Assembly (NCBI RefSeq): GCF_022965805.1
Contig: NC_133103.1
Span: 28,386,329-28,450,328, forward strand
DNA from: Primulina eburnea
Taxonomy: Eukaryota > Streptophyta > Magnoliopsida > Lamiales > Gesneriaceae
Direction of reading: 5' to 3'
Length of the DNA stretch: 64,000 nucleotides
Numbering within the stretch: position 1 is the stretch's first letter; each line of letters opens with the position of its first letter. The notes beneath the pieces were generated by a model that saw only the letters and a program-made list of their open reading frames with translations, made no database searches and was not told the origin of the DNA. Made by a program: the position numbers and the translations under genes. Shown in pieces: positions 45,227 to 57,151 of the stretch.

Positions 45227-45557
45227 AGTGCAAACTTAAATATGTAAATTTAAGGAAATAATTGCAAAAAATAGATATCCCAACAGTCGAGTAGGGACCA
45301 ATTAATATTTATTGTATCAAAAGAGCGATTAGTTATTAATAAATCGTAATCATGAGTTAATGCAAAATTGACATATTAAAAGGTCAAATGAGCAGACTGC
45401 ACAACAAATTATCTACAAATCATGATGTGTTATTTTATTACTTGAAAAGTAATGAAAACTTTATCAAATACATCTTCCTTGTAGCTTCCGGTGAATATTA
45501 TTTTGGCAATAATTTATGAAATATGTAAATTTTGTAGGAAGTCACAATAATTCTATA
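44796..45557. other. AT-rich intergenic with a microsatellite
   Basis: Sequence right of the hAT-like element's target site. It contains the (TA)n tract at 45144-45224 and CA/TG-rich bases just before it (45077-45140). The open frame through this tract is low-complexity and not a gene. Confidence 0.55.
45144..45224. repeat. (TA)n microsatellite
   Basis: About 40 TA units with one TTTA interruption. Confidence 0.96.
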
Positions 45558-45738
45558 GAGTAGATCTCTTGTGAGACGGTCTGACGAATCTTTATCTGTG
45601 AGATGAGTCAATCCTACCGATATTCACAATAAAAAAAATACTCTTAGCATAAAAATTATACTTTTTTATTGATGACCCAAATAACAGATATGTCTCACAA
45701 AATACGACCTGTGATACCGTCTCACACAAGTTTTTGCT
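45558..45738. mobile_element. hAT-type MITE, copy B
   Basis: Same family as 19947-20129: GAGTAGATCTC start, GTGAGACGGTCTGACG, a central TATTCACAATAAAAA block, and CCGTCTCACACAAGTTTTTG end. Flanks ATTCTATA and ATTTCATA are only partly alike, so this is an older insertion. Gypsy-4 begins 17 bp to its right. Confidence 0.75.
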
Positions 45739-45755
45739 AATTTCATATGGTTATT

Positions 45756-47571
45756 TGTAAGGCTCGAGAATTATCAACTGGCATTGATGCTAGACTCATA
45801 GAAGTAAGAATGCATGACGTTTAAATGAGATTTTGAGCAGCAGGGCCGAAGCCACATCGCACCCGCGGTGTTAAGACTACCGCCCCCGCGGTGTAGGTGA
45901 TAGAAAATTGGGAGATTTTTCGAAGTAACATCGCACCCGCGGTGCGCGCACGACCGCACCCGCGGTGCTGAGACCGCACCCGCGGCGGTGCAAGCGCCGC
46001 ACCCGCGGTGCGTGAATTTCTGAAAATGATATGGCTGCCGAGAGCTCAGCGCACCCGCGCCCTTACACTGCCGCACTCGCGGTAATGCGTGTTGATTGGA
46101 AAACGTAACACTTGTTCCTTTGCATGCCTAAATGGTTATGTGTCTTCATTTCCTCATTCATTCAGATTTAAGAACCGAGAGCATGGGAGGGAGGAGCTTT
46201 CATGTCTTTTTCTCTTTAAATTGTGGTTTTGAATGATTTAGCCATCCGATTTATATTCCGAGTTAAGATTTGTGATCCTTGCATCGTTGGCTACGAAAGG
46301 ATGTAAGTTTTATATAATTCCAGCATGATTCGAAATTCATATGTTGGGGAAAATTATGTTTTGAGTTGAGAAATGCGTTCTTGATAGTATGAGCATCGTA
46401 GAAACGTTATCGGATTGATTTTCAGATACTATATGACGTTGTTTCGAAATTCCAGCATGTATTGTATTGAGAATATGCAGATTTCAGCATGTATAGTGAT
46501 GTTAGATGAGATTATGAGTTGATGGTGATTAAGTATGATATTATTGAGTTATCGGTATCGAAGAAATACGTCGTTATGCCGTCAAATTGTATTTGAATCG
46601 AATTCAGCTTTGAATATGGAGTTGATTGAGATATATTATGATAAGTTTGTTCACACATTGCCATTTCAGATTTGTATTGGTTATTTGAGTTCAAGACTTC
46701 GACTACGACACAGACAGTGCGACAAGAAAGGTATAATTCATGTGGTCTTGGGATTGCACAACTCGATTCAGATTTGATACGAGTTTCCCTAAATCACATA
46801 CTAGATAGTTATTACATTGATTATGTAATGTTTCGTTTATTGATTTATATTCGAGTCTTGAGATAGGAGAGATTGGCAGACTTGCCAAAACTAGACGTTT
46901 CGGTGTATCGTCGCATAGAAGCAGATTTGCTATATGTGTAGACCCTCGATACAGAGTTGACCGAAGTCTAGGAATAAGACGTACCGTTGCCCCGAGTGGT
47001 TGGGTAGGTAACAGACCGTCTTATTCACACCGGGATCCCTAGATTAGAAAAGAGTCGAGTCAAGATTTGAATTGTCGAATACAGATTTGTATTCTTCTAC
47101 ATGTTTAGATTTATATTCATGTTACTTGTTACATATGCTATGCTTTTGTATATGATATTTACATTGCATGCATCCATGTTTTATACTGGGATATGTTCTC
47201 ACCGGAGTTATCCGGCTGTTGTCGTGTCTGTATGTGTGCATGACAACAGGTGGGGCAGGATCAGGGTCACGACGAGGAAGAGAGAGTTGATAGCGTGGAG
47301 ATGCCGGGTGTAGCAGAAGACTTCTGATGTTGCACTAGTAGTTTTATGTTGATACTAGAGATGTTATGTTGTTATTGTAACATGTATAACAAGTAAGGCT
47401 ACTAGATCATGTCATGTAATAGTGTTGACTCATGTTTGTTTTAAATAAAAATGAGACGCTTTATGTTAACATTCGATTTAATGTTAGAAAGCGAAAAATT
47501 TTTGACCCGCCATTTATAATAAAGATCCAATTAAATCCCAAAAGAATTGAGTTAGAACCCGGGTCCCCACA
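45756..47571 (+). repeat. gypsy-4 5' LTR
   Basis: 1816 bp. It begins with a CGCACCCGCGGTG array (45848-46085); the rest is unremarkable. The end has GGTGGGGCAGGATCAGGGTC, also present in gypsy-3 LTRs in reverse. Short open frames recur in both LTR copies and are not genes. Confidence 0.95.
45848..46085. repeat. CGCACCCGCGGTG array in gypsy-4 LTR
   Basis: About nine units of CGCACCCGCGGTG, the complement of the gypsy-3 motif, near the 5' end of the LTR. Repeated at about 52542-52780. Confidence 0.85.
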
Positions 47572-47576
47572 ACAGG

Positions 47577-47588
47577 TGGTATCAGAGC
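47577..47588 (+). other. gypsy-4 primer binding site (tRNA-iMet)
   Basis: TGGTATCAGAGC, five bases after the LTR. Confidence 0.92.
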
Positions 47589-47827
47589 AGTAGGTTCTGT
47601 AGACTAAGATAGAATAGAATGAGCGGGGTAGATCGAGTCATCTTCCTTGCTTTTGAGATGCTAGCATGATTTATTGCTTTCTTTATTATATGTTGTTGTA
47701 TTATCTGAATTGATTTACAGCATTTCAAGCCTGAATCAGAACTGATTCTCGATCAGAGGTATATGATCAGAGGAGGGCTGAGACAGATGATATTGATTAT
47801 GTACTAATCAGTTTGATAATCAGATTT

Positions 47828-48015
47828 ATGCCGCCTAGACGAGTGCCACAGCCAGAGCAGGGTAGCACATCAGGTGCATAGATGGATGTTACTGCTACGC
47901 CGATGGAGACTTTATTGAAAAGATTCCAGTCTTTCCATCCGCCTACCCTGAAGGGCACAGAGAGTGCAGTAGAGTGCGAGAGCTGGCTTGATGATATCGA
48001 GATGTTGTTTGAGTC
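47828..48015 (+). pseudogene. gypsy-4 Gag N-terminal segment, broken
   Basis: From ATG 47828 it reads MPPRRVPQPEQG. An in-frame TAG follows at 47879-47881, then the Gag frame continues through TPMETLLKRFQSF and SAVECESWLDDIEMLF. Just before 48016 the reading shifts into the long Gag-Pol frame; relative to gypsy-3 one base is missing in the codons before AYTDERR. Either defect would stop normal Gag synthesis. Both could be post-insertion mutations or sequencing errors. Confidence 0.75.
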
Positions 48016-51000
48016 GTGGCCTATACTGATGAGCGACGTGTGAAGTTGATAGGCCATCAGATGCAAGAGGTTGCAAAGAGCTGGTGGTTGACTACGAAGA
48101 GAGCCTTGGAGCACCGAGGCATTGATATCACGTGGAAAGTTTTTAAAGATGAGTTCTATCAGCGCTTCTTCCCCGTCTCCTACCGGAAAGATAAGGGAGC
48201 TGAATTTGCGAATCTGAAGCAGGGACAGTGGAACATTGAGGAGTATGTCGCGAAATTTTCTGCATTGCTACGATTTGCACCGCATGTGGCCGGAAACGAC
48301 GAGGCAGTGGCCGATCAGTTCATCAACGGGCTGAATCCCGATGTCTTTACTTTGGTGAACACGGGCCGGCCTAGTACTTTTTCAGAGGCATTGAATCGAG
48401 CGAAGGGAGCAGAGGCTGGCTTGATCAGGCAGCGAGGGGCTTCCTACGGGGTTCAGGGGCAGAGACCGCCACATCCTACTACCGTACAGTTTCCACCACC
48501 TCCTCCTCGTTTTGACAGTGGAGCTAGTGGTAGTGGCAAGAAGGATTTTCTGAAGGCTAAGGGCAAACAATTTAAGAAATCCGGGAGCAGTTCATCGAGT
48601 TCGGGTGGATCTCGACAGAGAGGTCAGGGGTCAGATTATAGTGGCGCATACTGTGGTTCATGCGGAGGGCGACATGCCACGGAGCAGTGTCAAGGAGTTT
48701 TGGGACGCTGCAACATCTGTAGGCAACAGGGACACTTCGCCAGAGTTTGTCCCCAGAGAGGTGCACCACGATTCCAGAGCACAGGATCATCAGCACCAGC
48801 GCCACAGATGGAGAGACAGGCATCTTCTGTACACTCCTTCCAGCCACCCTCCACACAGACCCAGCAGAGATCAGGAGGTAGTCAGATGGTGAGTCAGCCT
48901 CCTCGACAGCAGGCACGTGTCTTTGCCCTGACAGAGGAACAGGCGCAGGAGGCGCCAGATGACGTCATTGCAGGTAATTGTTTCCTTTGCGGTTATCCTG
49001 CATATGTGTTGATAGACACAGGGGCATCTCATACATTTATATCTGAACATTTTGCATTGAGACATTCATTGCCTGTTGAGTCGTTGTCGACAGTAGTGTC
49101 TATAGCTTCTCCGTTGGGAAGTGGTTTGATATCTGTGACTACTGTTAGACACTGTATGCTTCAGTTTGAGGGGCATGAGATTGATCTTGATTGTGTAGTA
49201 CTTGGTTTAGCTGATTTTGACTGTATAGTTGGCATAGACATGTTGACCAAGTACAGGGCCACGGTAGATTGTTTCCACAAGATTGTCAGATTCAGACCCG
49301 AGATGACAGACGAGTGGAAATTCTACGGCAAGGGCTCCAGATCTCGGATTCCCTTAGTATCTGCCCTGACTATGAGTAGATTGCTTCAGAGAGGAGCAGA
49401 GGGCTTTCTCGTATATTCAGTAGACCTACTGAAGTCGAGCCCAGCATTGGCAGATTTGCCAGTGGTTTGCGAGTTTGCAGATGTTTTTCCTGATGAGATT
49501 CCAGGGTTGCCTCTGGTTCGAGAGGTTGATTTCAGCATAGATCTTATGCCCGGTTCTGTTCCTATTTCGAGAGCTCCGTATAGGATGGCGCCGATAGAGC
49601 TGAAAGAGTTGAAAGCACAGTTGGAGGATCTTCTGTCCAAGGGATATATCAGACCCAGTGTATCACCTTGGGGTGCTCCGGTGCTTTTTGTTCGAAAGAA
49701 AGATGGCTCGATGCGACTGTGTATTGATTACAGGCAGTTGAATAAGGCAACAGTGAAGAACAAGTATCCTTTGCCGCGCATCGACGACTTGTTTGATCAA
49801 CTACAGGGATCTTCGGTATACTCGAAGATCGATTTGAGATCAGGGTATCATCAGCTCCGAGTTAGAGACGTTGATATTCCAAAGACTGCATTTCGAACCA
49901 GGTATGGACATTACGAGTTTGTTGTTATGCCTTTCGGTTTGACGAATGCACCTGCGGTGTTCATGAGTTTGATGAACCGCATTTTTCAGAGATATTTAGA
50001 TGAATTTTTGATTGTGTTTATTGACGACATTTTGGTGTATTCGAAGAGTTTGACTGAGCATGCAGATCATCTGAGAATTGTATTGAAGACTTTGAGGAAT
50101 GAGCGGTTGTATGCCAAACTGTCCAAGTGTGAATTCTGGCTGCAACAGGTTGTCTTCTTGGGGCATATTATATCTGGAGATGGTATTGCGGTAGATCCGA
50201 GTAAAGTTGAGGCTGTGATCAGTTGGCCGAGACCGACTTCTGTGCCTGAGATACGCAGTTTCATGGGTCTAGCCGGGTATTATCGTCGTTTTATTCGAGA
50301 TTTCTCCAGTATAGCGAAGCCTATCACCCAGTTGACACAGAAGAATATGCCGTTTGTGTGGTCTGAAGATTGTGAAACTAGTTTTGTAGAGCTGAAGAAG
50401 AGGCTGACTAGTGCGCCTGTCTTGACGATTCCATCAGGTACAGGTGAGTTCGTTGTATATTGTGATGCATCTCACAGAGGGCTTGGATGTGTTCTGATGC
50501 AGCGAGGGCACGTGATAGCGTACGCCTCTAGACAGCTGAAGCCACACGAGACTCGTTATCCGATTCATGATCTTGAATTGGCGGCGATTGTATTTGCACT
50601 CAAGATCTGGCGTCACTATCTGTATGGTGAGAAATTTGAGATCTATTCCGATCATAAGAGCTTGAAGTATCTCTTTTCTCAGTCAGAGTTGAACATGAGG
50701 CAGCGACGATGGCTTGATCTGCTGAAAGATTTTGATTGCGAGATCAAGTACCATCCAGGGAAGTCGAATGCAGCGGCAGACGCCTTGAGTCGAAAGGTAT
50801 GTTCTTTGTCCTTGTCGACTATAGGTGTATCGAGTTTAGTAGAAGATTGTTGCTTGTCTGGATTGACATTTAATACAGAGAGTAGACCGTTGCGACTTGC
50901 TGCGATTCAGATTGAGCCAGACTTGATTTTGAGGATCAAAGAAGCACAGAGAACTGATCCGAGTGTGCAGAAATCGATTGATATGGTCAGAGCTGGTCAT

Positions 51001-52347
51001 ATCTCAGAATATCAGGTCAGAGATTCTGTTCTGTATGTGCATAACCGTCTAGTGGTGCCAGATGTTTCAGATTTGAGACGACAGATCATGTCGGAGGCAC
51101 ATTGTAGTCGGTTCAGCATTCATCCTGGAGGCAGGAAGATGTACAATGACTTGAAGACACAATTCTGGTGGAAACAGATGAAGACAAACATTGCAGAATT
51201 TGTGTCTAGATGTATGAATTGTCAACAGGTGAAGGCAGAGAGAAAGAAGCCCGGAGGTCTACTTCAGAGTTTGTCTATTCCTGAATGGAAATGGGACCAC
51301 ATTTCCATGGATTTCGTGACGAAGTTACCTCGATCTTCGCGGGGCTGTGACGCGATTTGGGTTGTGATAGACAGACTGACCAAATCAGCGTGTTTTATTC
51401 CGTACCGGATGACCTATCGACACGATCAGATGGCCGAGTTGTATGTCAGAGATGTCGTCAGATTGCACGGTGTGCCGAAGTCGATCGTATCAGATCGTGA
51501 TCCACGATTCACTTCTCACTTTTGGCACAGTTTGCAGCAGGCTTTGGGTACGACTTTACACCTGAGCACTGCTTATCATCCCCAGACAGACGGACAGTCA
51601 GAGCGGACTATCCAGACTCTAGAGGATATGCTGAGAGCTGTAGTACTAGACTTTGGTACTAGTTGGCAAGATTCATTGCCGTTGTGTGAGTTTTCATACA
51701 ACAACAGCTATCAGACTAGCATTGAGATGGCACCGTTCGAAGCTTTATACGGAAAGAAGTGCAGATCTCCGTTGTACTGGGATGATATTTCTGAGGTACC
51801 AGAATTGGGGCCTGATATGATTCGTGAGATGACTGAGAAAGTGAAGATCATTCAGAAGAGAATGAAAACGGCACAGGATAGGCAAGCGAAGTACGCCAAT
51901 ATTAGACGTAGACCGTTAGTATTCGAACAGGGAGACAGAGTATTTTTGAAGATTTCACCTTTCAGAGGCGTTGTCAGATTTGGCAAGCGAGGAAAGTTGT
52001 CTCCTAGATACGTCGGTCCGTATGAGATTCTTGAGAAGATTGGCGATCGAGCTTACAGACTTGCTCTTCCTCCTTCATTATCAGGTATACATGATGTTTT
52101 TCATGTATCGATGTTGCGCAGATACATGCCAGATGATTCTCATGTCATTCTGCCTGACGAAGCCGAGCTAGATCAGACTTTGAGCTATGTTGAGCAACCG
52201 ATACAGATTCTGGATAGAAAGAAAAAGAAGCTTAGAACTAAGACCATTCCACTTGTGAAGGTGCAATGGAGTCGGCATGGCATCGAGGAAGCAACTTGGG
52301 AGACAGAGTCTGAGATGAGACAGAGGCATCCCGAGCTATTCCTATGA
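48016..52347 (+). CDS. gag-pol: gypsy-4 Gag-Pol polyprotein (lacks about 60 N-terminal residues)
   Basis: One 1443-residue frame. Numbering from the Met at 48016: rest of the Gag core ([12 protein letters not shown] at 11-22; [10 protein letters not shown] near 96); zinc knuckle [14 protein letters not shown] (about 233-246); protease [10 protein letters not shown] (about 333); RT with PYRMAP (about 520) and FIDDILVYS (about 669); RNase [11 protein letters not shown] (about 815); integrase [12 protein letters not shown] (about 1036), MDFVTKLP (about 1098), SDRDPRF (about 1160) and TDGQSER (about 1193); chromodomain-like tail from [11 protein letters not shown] (about 1395) to [16 protein letters not shown]. 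No internal stop. Unlike gypsy-1 it has no intron and no frame change between Gag and protease. The Met is only where the open frame begins, not the natural start. Confidence 0.93.
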   Translation: MAYTDERRVKLIGHQMQEVAKSWWLTTKRALEHRGIDITWKVFKDEFYQRFFPVSYRKDKGAEFANLKQGQWNIEEYVAKFSALLRFAPHVAGNDEAVADQFINGLNPDVFTLVNTGRPSTFSEALNRAKGAEAGLIRQRGASYGVQGQRPPHPTTVQFPPPPPRFDSGASGSGKKDFLKAKGKQFKKSGSSSSSSGGSRQRGQGSDYSGAYCGSCGGRHATEQCQGVLGRCNICRQQGHFARVCPQRGAPRFQSTGSSAPAPQMERQASSVHSFQPPSTQTQQRSGGSQMVSQPPRQQARVFALTEEQAQEAPDDVIAGNCFLCGYPAYVLIDTGASHTFISEHFALRHSLPVESLSTVVSIASPLGSGLISVTTVRHCMLQFEGHEIDLDCVVLGLADFDCIVGIDMLTKYRATVDCFHKIVRFRPEMTDEWKFYGKGSRSRIPLVSALTMSRLLQRGAEGFLVYSVDLLKSSPALADLPVVCEFADVFPDEIPGLPLVREVDFSIDLMPGSVPISRAPYRMAPIELKELKAQLEDLLSKGYIRPSVSPWGAPVLFVRKKDGSMRLCIDYRQLNKATVKNKYPLPRIDDLFDQLQGSSVYSKIDLRSGYHQLRVRDVDIPKTAFRTRYGHYEFVVMPFGLTNAPAVFMSLMNRIFQRYLDEFLIVFIDDILVYSKSLTEHADHLRIVLKTLRNERLYAKLSKCEFWLQQVVFLGHIISGDGIAVDPSKVEAVISWPRPTSVPEIRSFMGLAGYYRRFIRDFSSIAKPITQLTQKNMPFVWSEDCETSFVELKKRLTSAPVLTIPSGTGEFVVYCDASHRGLGCVLMQRGHVIAYASRQLKPHETRYPIHDLELAAIVFALKIWRHYLYGEKFEIYSDHKSLKYLFSQSELNMRQRRWLDLLKDFDCEIKYHPGKSNAAADALSRKVCSLSLSTIGVSSLVEDCCLSGLTFNTESRPLRLAAIQIEPDLILRIKEAQRTDPSVQKSIDMVRAGHISEYQVRDSVLYVHNRLVVPDVSDLRRQIMSEAHCSRFSIHPGGRKMYNDLKTQFWWKQMKTNIAEFVSRCMNCQQVKAERKKPGGLLQSLSIPEWKWDHISMDFVTKLPRSSRGCDAIWVVIDRLTKSACFIPYRMTYRHDQMAELYVRDVVRLHGVPKSIVSDRDPRFTSHFWHSLQQALGTTLHLSTAYHPQTDGQSERTIQTLEDMLRAVVLDFGTSWQDSLPLCEFSYNNSYQTSIEMAPFEALYGKKCRSPLYWDDISEVPELGPDMIREMTEKVKIIQKRMKTAQDRQAKYANIRRRPLVFEQGDRVFLKISPFRGVVRFGKRGKLSPRYVGPYEILEKIGDRAYRLALPPSLSGIHDVFHVSMLRRYMPDDSHVILPDEAELDQTLSYVEQPIQILDRKKKKLRTKTIPLVKVQWSRHGIEEATWETESEMRQRHPELFL

Positions 52348-52435
52348 TGTGAGTCTTTCTTCCCGTTTTGACTTTACAGATTTGAATATACTTGCATGAT
52401 TACTTGCTTATGAGTTCGAGGACGAACTCTTGTCT

Positions 52436-52449
52436 AAGAGGGGGAGAAA
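52436..52449 (+). other. gypsy-4 polypurine tract
   Basis: AAGAGGGGGAGAAA directly abuts the 3' LTR, preceded by the GAGTTCGAGGACGAACTC palindrome. Confidence 0.9.
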
Positions 52450-54265
52450 TGTAAGGCTCGAGAATTATCAACTGGCATTGATGCTAGACTCATAGAAGTA
52501 AGAATGCATGACGTTTAAATGAGATTTTGAGCAGCAGGGCCGAAGCCACATCGCACCCGCGGTGTTAAGACTACCGCCCCCGCGGTGTAGGTGATAGAAA
52601 ATTGGGAGATTTTTCGAAGTAACACCGCACCCGCGGTGCGCGCACGACCGCACCCGCGGTGCTGAGACCGCACCCGCGGCGGTGCAAGCGCCGCACCCGC
52701 GGTGCGTGAATTTCTGAAAATGATATGGCTGCCGAGAGCTCAGCGCACCCGCGCCCTTACACTGCCGCACTCGCGGTAATGCGTGTTGATTGGAAAACGT
52801 AACACTTGTTCCTTTGCATGCCTAAATGGTTATGTGTCTTCATTTCCTCATTCATTCAGATTTAAGAACCGAGAGCATGGGAGGGAGGAGCTTTCATGTC
52901 TTTTTCTCTTTAAATTGTGGTTTTGAATGATTTAGCCATCCGATTTATATTCCGAGTTAAGATTTGTGATCCTTGCATCGTTGGCTACGAAAGGATGTAA
53001 GTTTTATATAATTCCAGCATGATTCGAAATTCATATGTTGGGGAAAATTATGTTTTGAGTTGAGAAATGCGTTCTTGATAGTATGAGCATCGTAGAAACG
53101 TTATCGGATTGATTTTCAGATACTATATGACGTTGTTTCGAAATTCCAGCATGTATTGTATTGAGAATATGCAGATTTCAGCATGTATAGTGATGTTAGA
53201 TGAGATTATGAGTTGATGGTGATTAAGTATGATATTATTGAGTTATCGGTATCGAAGAAATACGTCGTTATGCCGTCAAATTGTATTTGAATCGAATTCA
53301 GCTTTGAATATGGAGTTGATTGAGATATATTATGATAAGTTTGTTCACACATTGCCATTTCAGATTTGTATTGGTTATTTGAGTTCAAGACTTCGACTAC
53401 GACACAGACAGTGCGACAAGAAAGGTATAATTCATGTGGTCTTGGGATTGCACAACTCGATTCAGATTTGATACGAGTTTCCCTAAATCACATACTAGAT
53501 AGTTATTACATTGATTATGTAATGTTTCGTTTATTGATTTATATTCGAGTCTTGAGATAGGAGAGATTGGCAGACTTGCCAAAACTAGACGTTTCGGTGT
53601 ATCGTCGCATAGAAGCAGATTTGCTATATGTGTAGACCCTCGATACAGAGTTGACCGAAGTCTAGGAATAAGACGTACCGTTGCCCCGAGTGGTTGGGTA
53701 GGTAACAGACCGTCTTATTCACACCGGGATCCCTAGATTAGAAAAGAGTCGAGTCAAGATTTGAATTGTCGAATACAGATTTGTATTCTTCTACATGTTT
53801 AGATTTATATTCATGTTACTTGTTACATATGCTATGCTTTTGTATATGATATTTACATTGCATGCATCCATGTTTTATACTGGGATATGTTCTCACCGGA
53901 GTTATCCGGCTGTTGTCGTGTCTGTATGTGTGCATGGCAACAGGTGGGGCAGGATCAGGGTCACGACGAGGAAGAGAGAGTTGATAGCGTGGAGATGCCG
54001 GGTGTAGCAGAAGACTTCTGATGTTGCACTAGTAGTTTTATGTTGATACTAGAGATGTTATGTTGTTATTGTAACATGTATAACAAGTAAGGCTACTAGA
54101 TCATGTCATGTAATAGAGTTAACTCATGTTTGTTTTAAATAAAAATGAGACGCTTTATGTTAACATTCGATTTAATGTTAGAAAGCGAAAAATTTTTGAC
54201 CCGCCATTTATAATAAAGATCCAATTAAATCCCAAAAGAATTGAGTTAGAACCCGGGTCCCCACA
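52450..54265 (+). repeat. gypsy-4 3' LTR
   Basis: 1816 bp. Differences from the left LTR that I could see: C for T in the GC array near 52624, G for A near 53937, and two changes near 54116-54120. Confidence 0.95.
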
Positions 54266-54667
54266 TTATTTTTTATATAGATAAATTTTATTAAGAAAAA
54301 TCGTTCCCATGTTTATTGTTTTATTAATTTCTTTTCCTTACATTCGTTTGGTTTGTTTTTTCTTCTATCACGATTTATCCAAAAGGCTTCAAAACGTATG
54401 TTTAAAATAAAATATAAGAATTTAATTAGATATAAAATATTTAATAAGATATAAAAATTAAAAACAATTAACATATTTAAAATAAGCTTAATCAAATTAT
54501 ATTTTTATTATTTAATTTCTTATATCTATGATGCTATATGCGTGTGCTCTACCACTATAAACTCCAATTAACTAAAGACATTAATTATTAAATGTGGTTT
54601 TATTAAATTCAAACAGTAATATAAAATAAAATACTCTTTAGTAATTTATTTTCACGGTCTATAAAAT

Positions 54668-54992
54668 GAGTGGCTCTCATGTGAGTCTGTGAGACGGATC
54701 AACCCTACCTATATTCACAATAAAAAGTAATACTCTTAGGATAAAAAATTACGAGTGGGTCTCATATCAGACCGTCTCACGGATCATAATCCGTGAGACG
54801 GGTCAACCCTACCCATAAAAATTAATACTTTTTCATGGGTGACCCAAATAAGAGATCATTCTCACAAATGCGACCCGTGAGACCGTCTCACATAAGTTTT
54901 TGTCAAAAATTATACTTTTTCATGGATTACCCAAATAAGAGTTATGTCTCACAAATTCGACCCGTGAGACCGTCTCACACAAGTTTTTGTCC
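54668..54992. mobile_element. hAT-type MITE, copy C (outer), containing copy D
   Basis: GAGTGGCTCTC start and AAGTTTTTGTCC end, with perfect TATAAAAT on both sides (54660-54667 and 54993-55000). It is interrupted at 54744-54912 by a second element of the same family with its own 8-bp duplication. No coding capacity. Confidence 0.88.
54752..54904. mobile_element. hAT-type MITE, copy D (inner)
   Basis: 153 bp, CGAGTGGGTCTC...AAGTTTTTGTC, between AAAAATTA copies at 54744-54751 and 54905-54912. It is rich in GTGAGACGG/CCGTCTCAC palindromes. It inserted into copy C, so at least two rounds of movement occurred. Confidence 0.88.
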
Positions 54993-55000
54993 TATAAAAT

Positions 55001-55828
55001 TGATTATAAAAACAGGTTTTGAAATTTTTTCTAATAAACCGATAGTTTTTTTTTCCCTCGAATTGTTTCTAATCAAAAATATTTCGAACTCTTCAGGATA
55101 CACACACACACACACTTATTTTTTGTAAAAAAATTATTCAATAAGTAGAAAATTGAAAAAAAAAAAAAATAACATTACGGACCATATAGCATTCCAATTT
55201 TCATGAATTACACATTAATTTTGTCCAGATTTTGCTTCTTTAACATTCCAATTTTCATATTTTTTAATAATTCGATTGTTCTCGTTAATAAATTCAAAGT
55301 GGTTATGAAACATCAATCGACTATTGAAAATTTAGTTATATACTTAAAAGAGAAAATGCCAAGTGATATACACGTTTTCATGATCTTCAAACGTGGGCAT
55401 TGAGAATGTTGTCTCATGCGACTTTAGAAATAAATAATTATTTTCTATAATATGAATATATCAATATAATTTATTATTTAGAAGGAGAAAATCTCTACAA
55501 TGAGAAGTAATATTTTTTTAAAACCATTATTATTCAATTTATCCCTTTTTATCTTATAAAAATAAAGTATACACCACCAATTTCTACAATATAAATAGTT
55601 AATGACTGCTGACTCAAATGTCTGTCATTTATTTATTTTTTTAATTTTTGATACTAACAAGTATTGAATATATTGTAATTTCCATGTTTATAATATGCTT
55701 CCAGCTTGTAAAGAAAAAATGTTTTCCGCCTGATGACATTTTTCGTGCCATTTGGAGCTATAATTTACGACATTTATATGTATATTTTGGACCATTTTTG
55801 GCTACGGGAAGCTATCGGGGATATATTT
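55001..55828. other. AT-rich intergenic, no gene seen
   Basis: Contains a short CA run (55101-55114) and an A run (55157-55169). Open frames here are short, AT-driven and carry no motif. Confidence 0.5.
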
Positions 55829-56178
55829 TGTTGGGTGCAATAATTGTCACTGTTTGGTAGAGCAATCGAACCGTGGTGCTTGAGCTATTGTGCGGTTTAA
55901 AAGATTTGACTTGCACCATTACTACTAACTATAGCTTTTGGTAAAGCGGCAAGCGCTCGGTCATACAATTGGTATCAGAGCCAAGGTCACGAGTTCAATT
56001 CTCATTGATTGCAAGGAGTGCAATTATTGGGAGGGAGATTGTTGGATGCAATAATTGTCCCTGCTTGGTAGACCAATCGAACCGTGGTGCTTGAGCTGCT
56101 GTGCGGTTTAAAATATTTGAGTTGCACTATTACTATTAGCTATAGCTTTTGGTAAAACGGCAAACGTTCAATCATACA
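55829..56178 (+). mobile_element. TRIM (terminal-repeat retrotransposon in miniature)
   Basis: 350 bp in total: LTR 55829-55967 (139 bp), PBS TGGTATCAGAGC at 55970-55981, an internal region of about 70 bp ending in a GGGAGGGAGA purine tract, LTR 56040-56178 (139 bp), and TATTT duplications at 55824-55828 and 56179-56183. The LTRs begin TGTTGG and end CATACA. It has no coding capacity, so it must borrow all enzymes. The LTRs differ at several sites, so it is not brand new. Confidence 0.93.
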
Positions 56179-56183
56179 TATTT

Positions 56184-57151
56184 TCTCGTCAAATTAAAAC
56201 TTTTCTATGATTAAAAATATTTTTCGTACGATATAAATTATTAAATTTTTGTTTTTCACTATATTATTTAATTATTAAAAATACCCGCAACTACTTTAGA
56301 GAAAATATTTTTAAATTTTTGTTTTTCACTCCATTAGACAAAATGGTTGATTATGTGTAAATTCAATAAATGGTACCCCACTACTAAGGCAAGAATGAGT
56401 CATAAAAATTGCTGCAAATCTTCAATGTAACGTGTTCAAATTATTGCTATTAATATATATTATTGTTTTTATTAAATTAATAAGAAAGCAACAACTTAAG
56501 TCGCAATTATTAAAACTTTGACATTCGAACAAAAAACATAGAGTTTGACAACTAAGTGATTGGATAATAATTGTGTTTGTTACAAGGTATCTGTTATAAA
56601 ATGTCGTTCGCTGCAAATTGTAAAATAATGTACAATTGCACACATATATTTTTCTTTACATTTTACATGTTTTGATATAAAAAATGAATTATACTAATTA
56701 AAAAATATTAAAATTCAAATATTAAAATTCATTTTGGTATACAATTTATTGATAATTTGACATATGAATTATTGTAAATGATTTAATTGACATATGAACT
56801 ATTTATAGATTGACAAATTGATATATTAACTATTGTAAATGGCTTAATTGATACATGATCGAGAAAAAAGAGAGTCAGTTTTACCTTTAAACTACATTAT
56901 TTTTATCTCCACTTACCATTAATTTTTTTATTATAATTAGATAAACACTTTTATTTTCAAGATTATTTAATTTATTTTATTAATATTTTTTAAAATATAT
57001 TTTTAAAAAAATAATATTATGATAAATATTAACTCAAATATACAACTAGATTTTTTTTATCATCTTCATAAAAATATAATAAATAAATATTTGTCACTAA
57101 AGTCCGAAATTATTGTTTTCAAACGACCAAAGCAAGAATAATCATCATTTT
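56184..57151. other. AT-rich spacer with left arm of an old inverted repeat
   Basis: Bases about 56721-57075 match the reverse complement of about 61085-61402. Shared phrases include AAAATTCATTTT, GAATTATTGTAAATGA and ACTCAAATATAC. No gene seen. Confidence 0.5.

Larger units (their letters stand above)
45756..54265 (+). mobile_element. gypsy-4: young, structurally complete chromodomain Ty3/gypsy
   Basis: 8510 bp, TGTAAGGCTC...GTCCCCACA, with TTATT on both sides (45751-45755 and 54266-54270). Both LTRs are 1816 bp and I found only about four differences by eye, so it inserted very recently. PBS, gag, pol and polypurine tract are all present, and Gag-Pol is one long frame. Yet the first part of gag has an in-frame stop (47879-47881) and a one-base loss near 48015. 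It is related to gypsy-3. Confidence 0.95.

Noticed and set aside
45008..45247. Open frame of 79 codons through (TA)n
   Set aside because: Half of it is an Ile/Tyr run from the microsatellite.
55979..56039. TGGTATCAGAGC-containing stretch as part of a tRNA gene
   Set aside because: It is a primer binding site between two 139-bp LTRs, not a cloverleaf.
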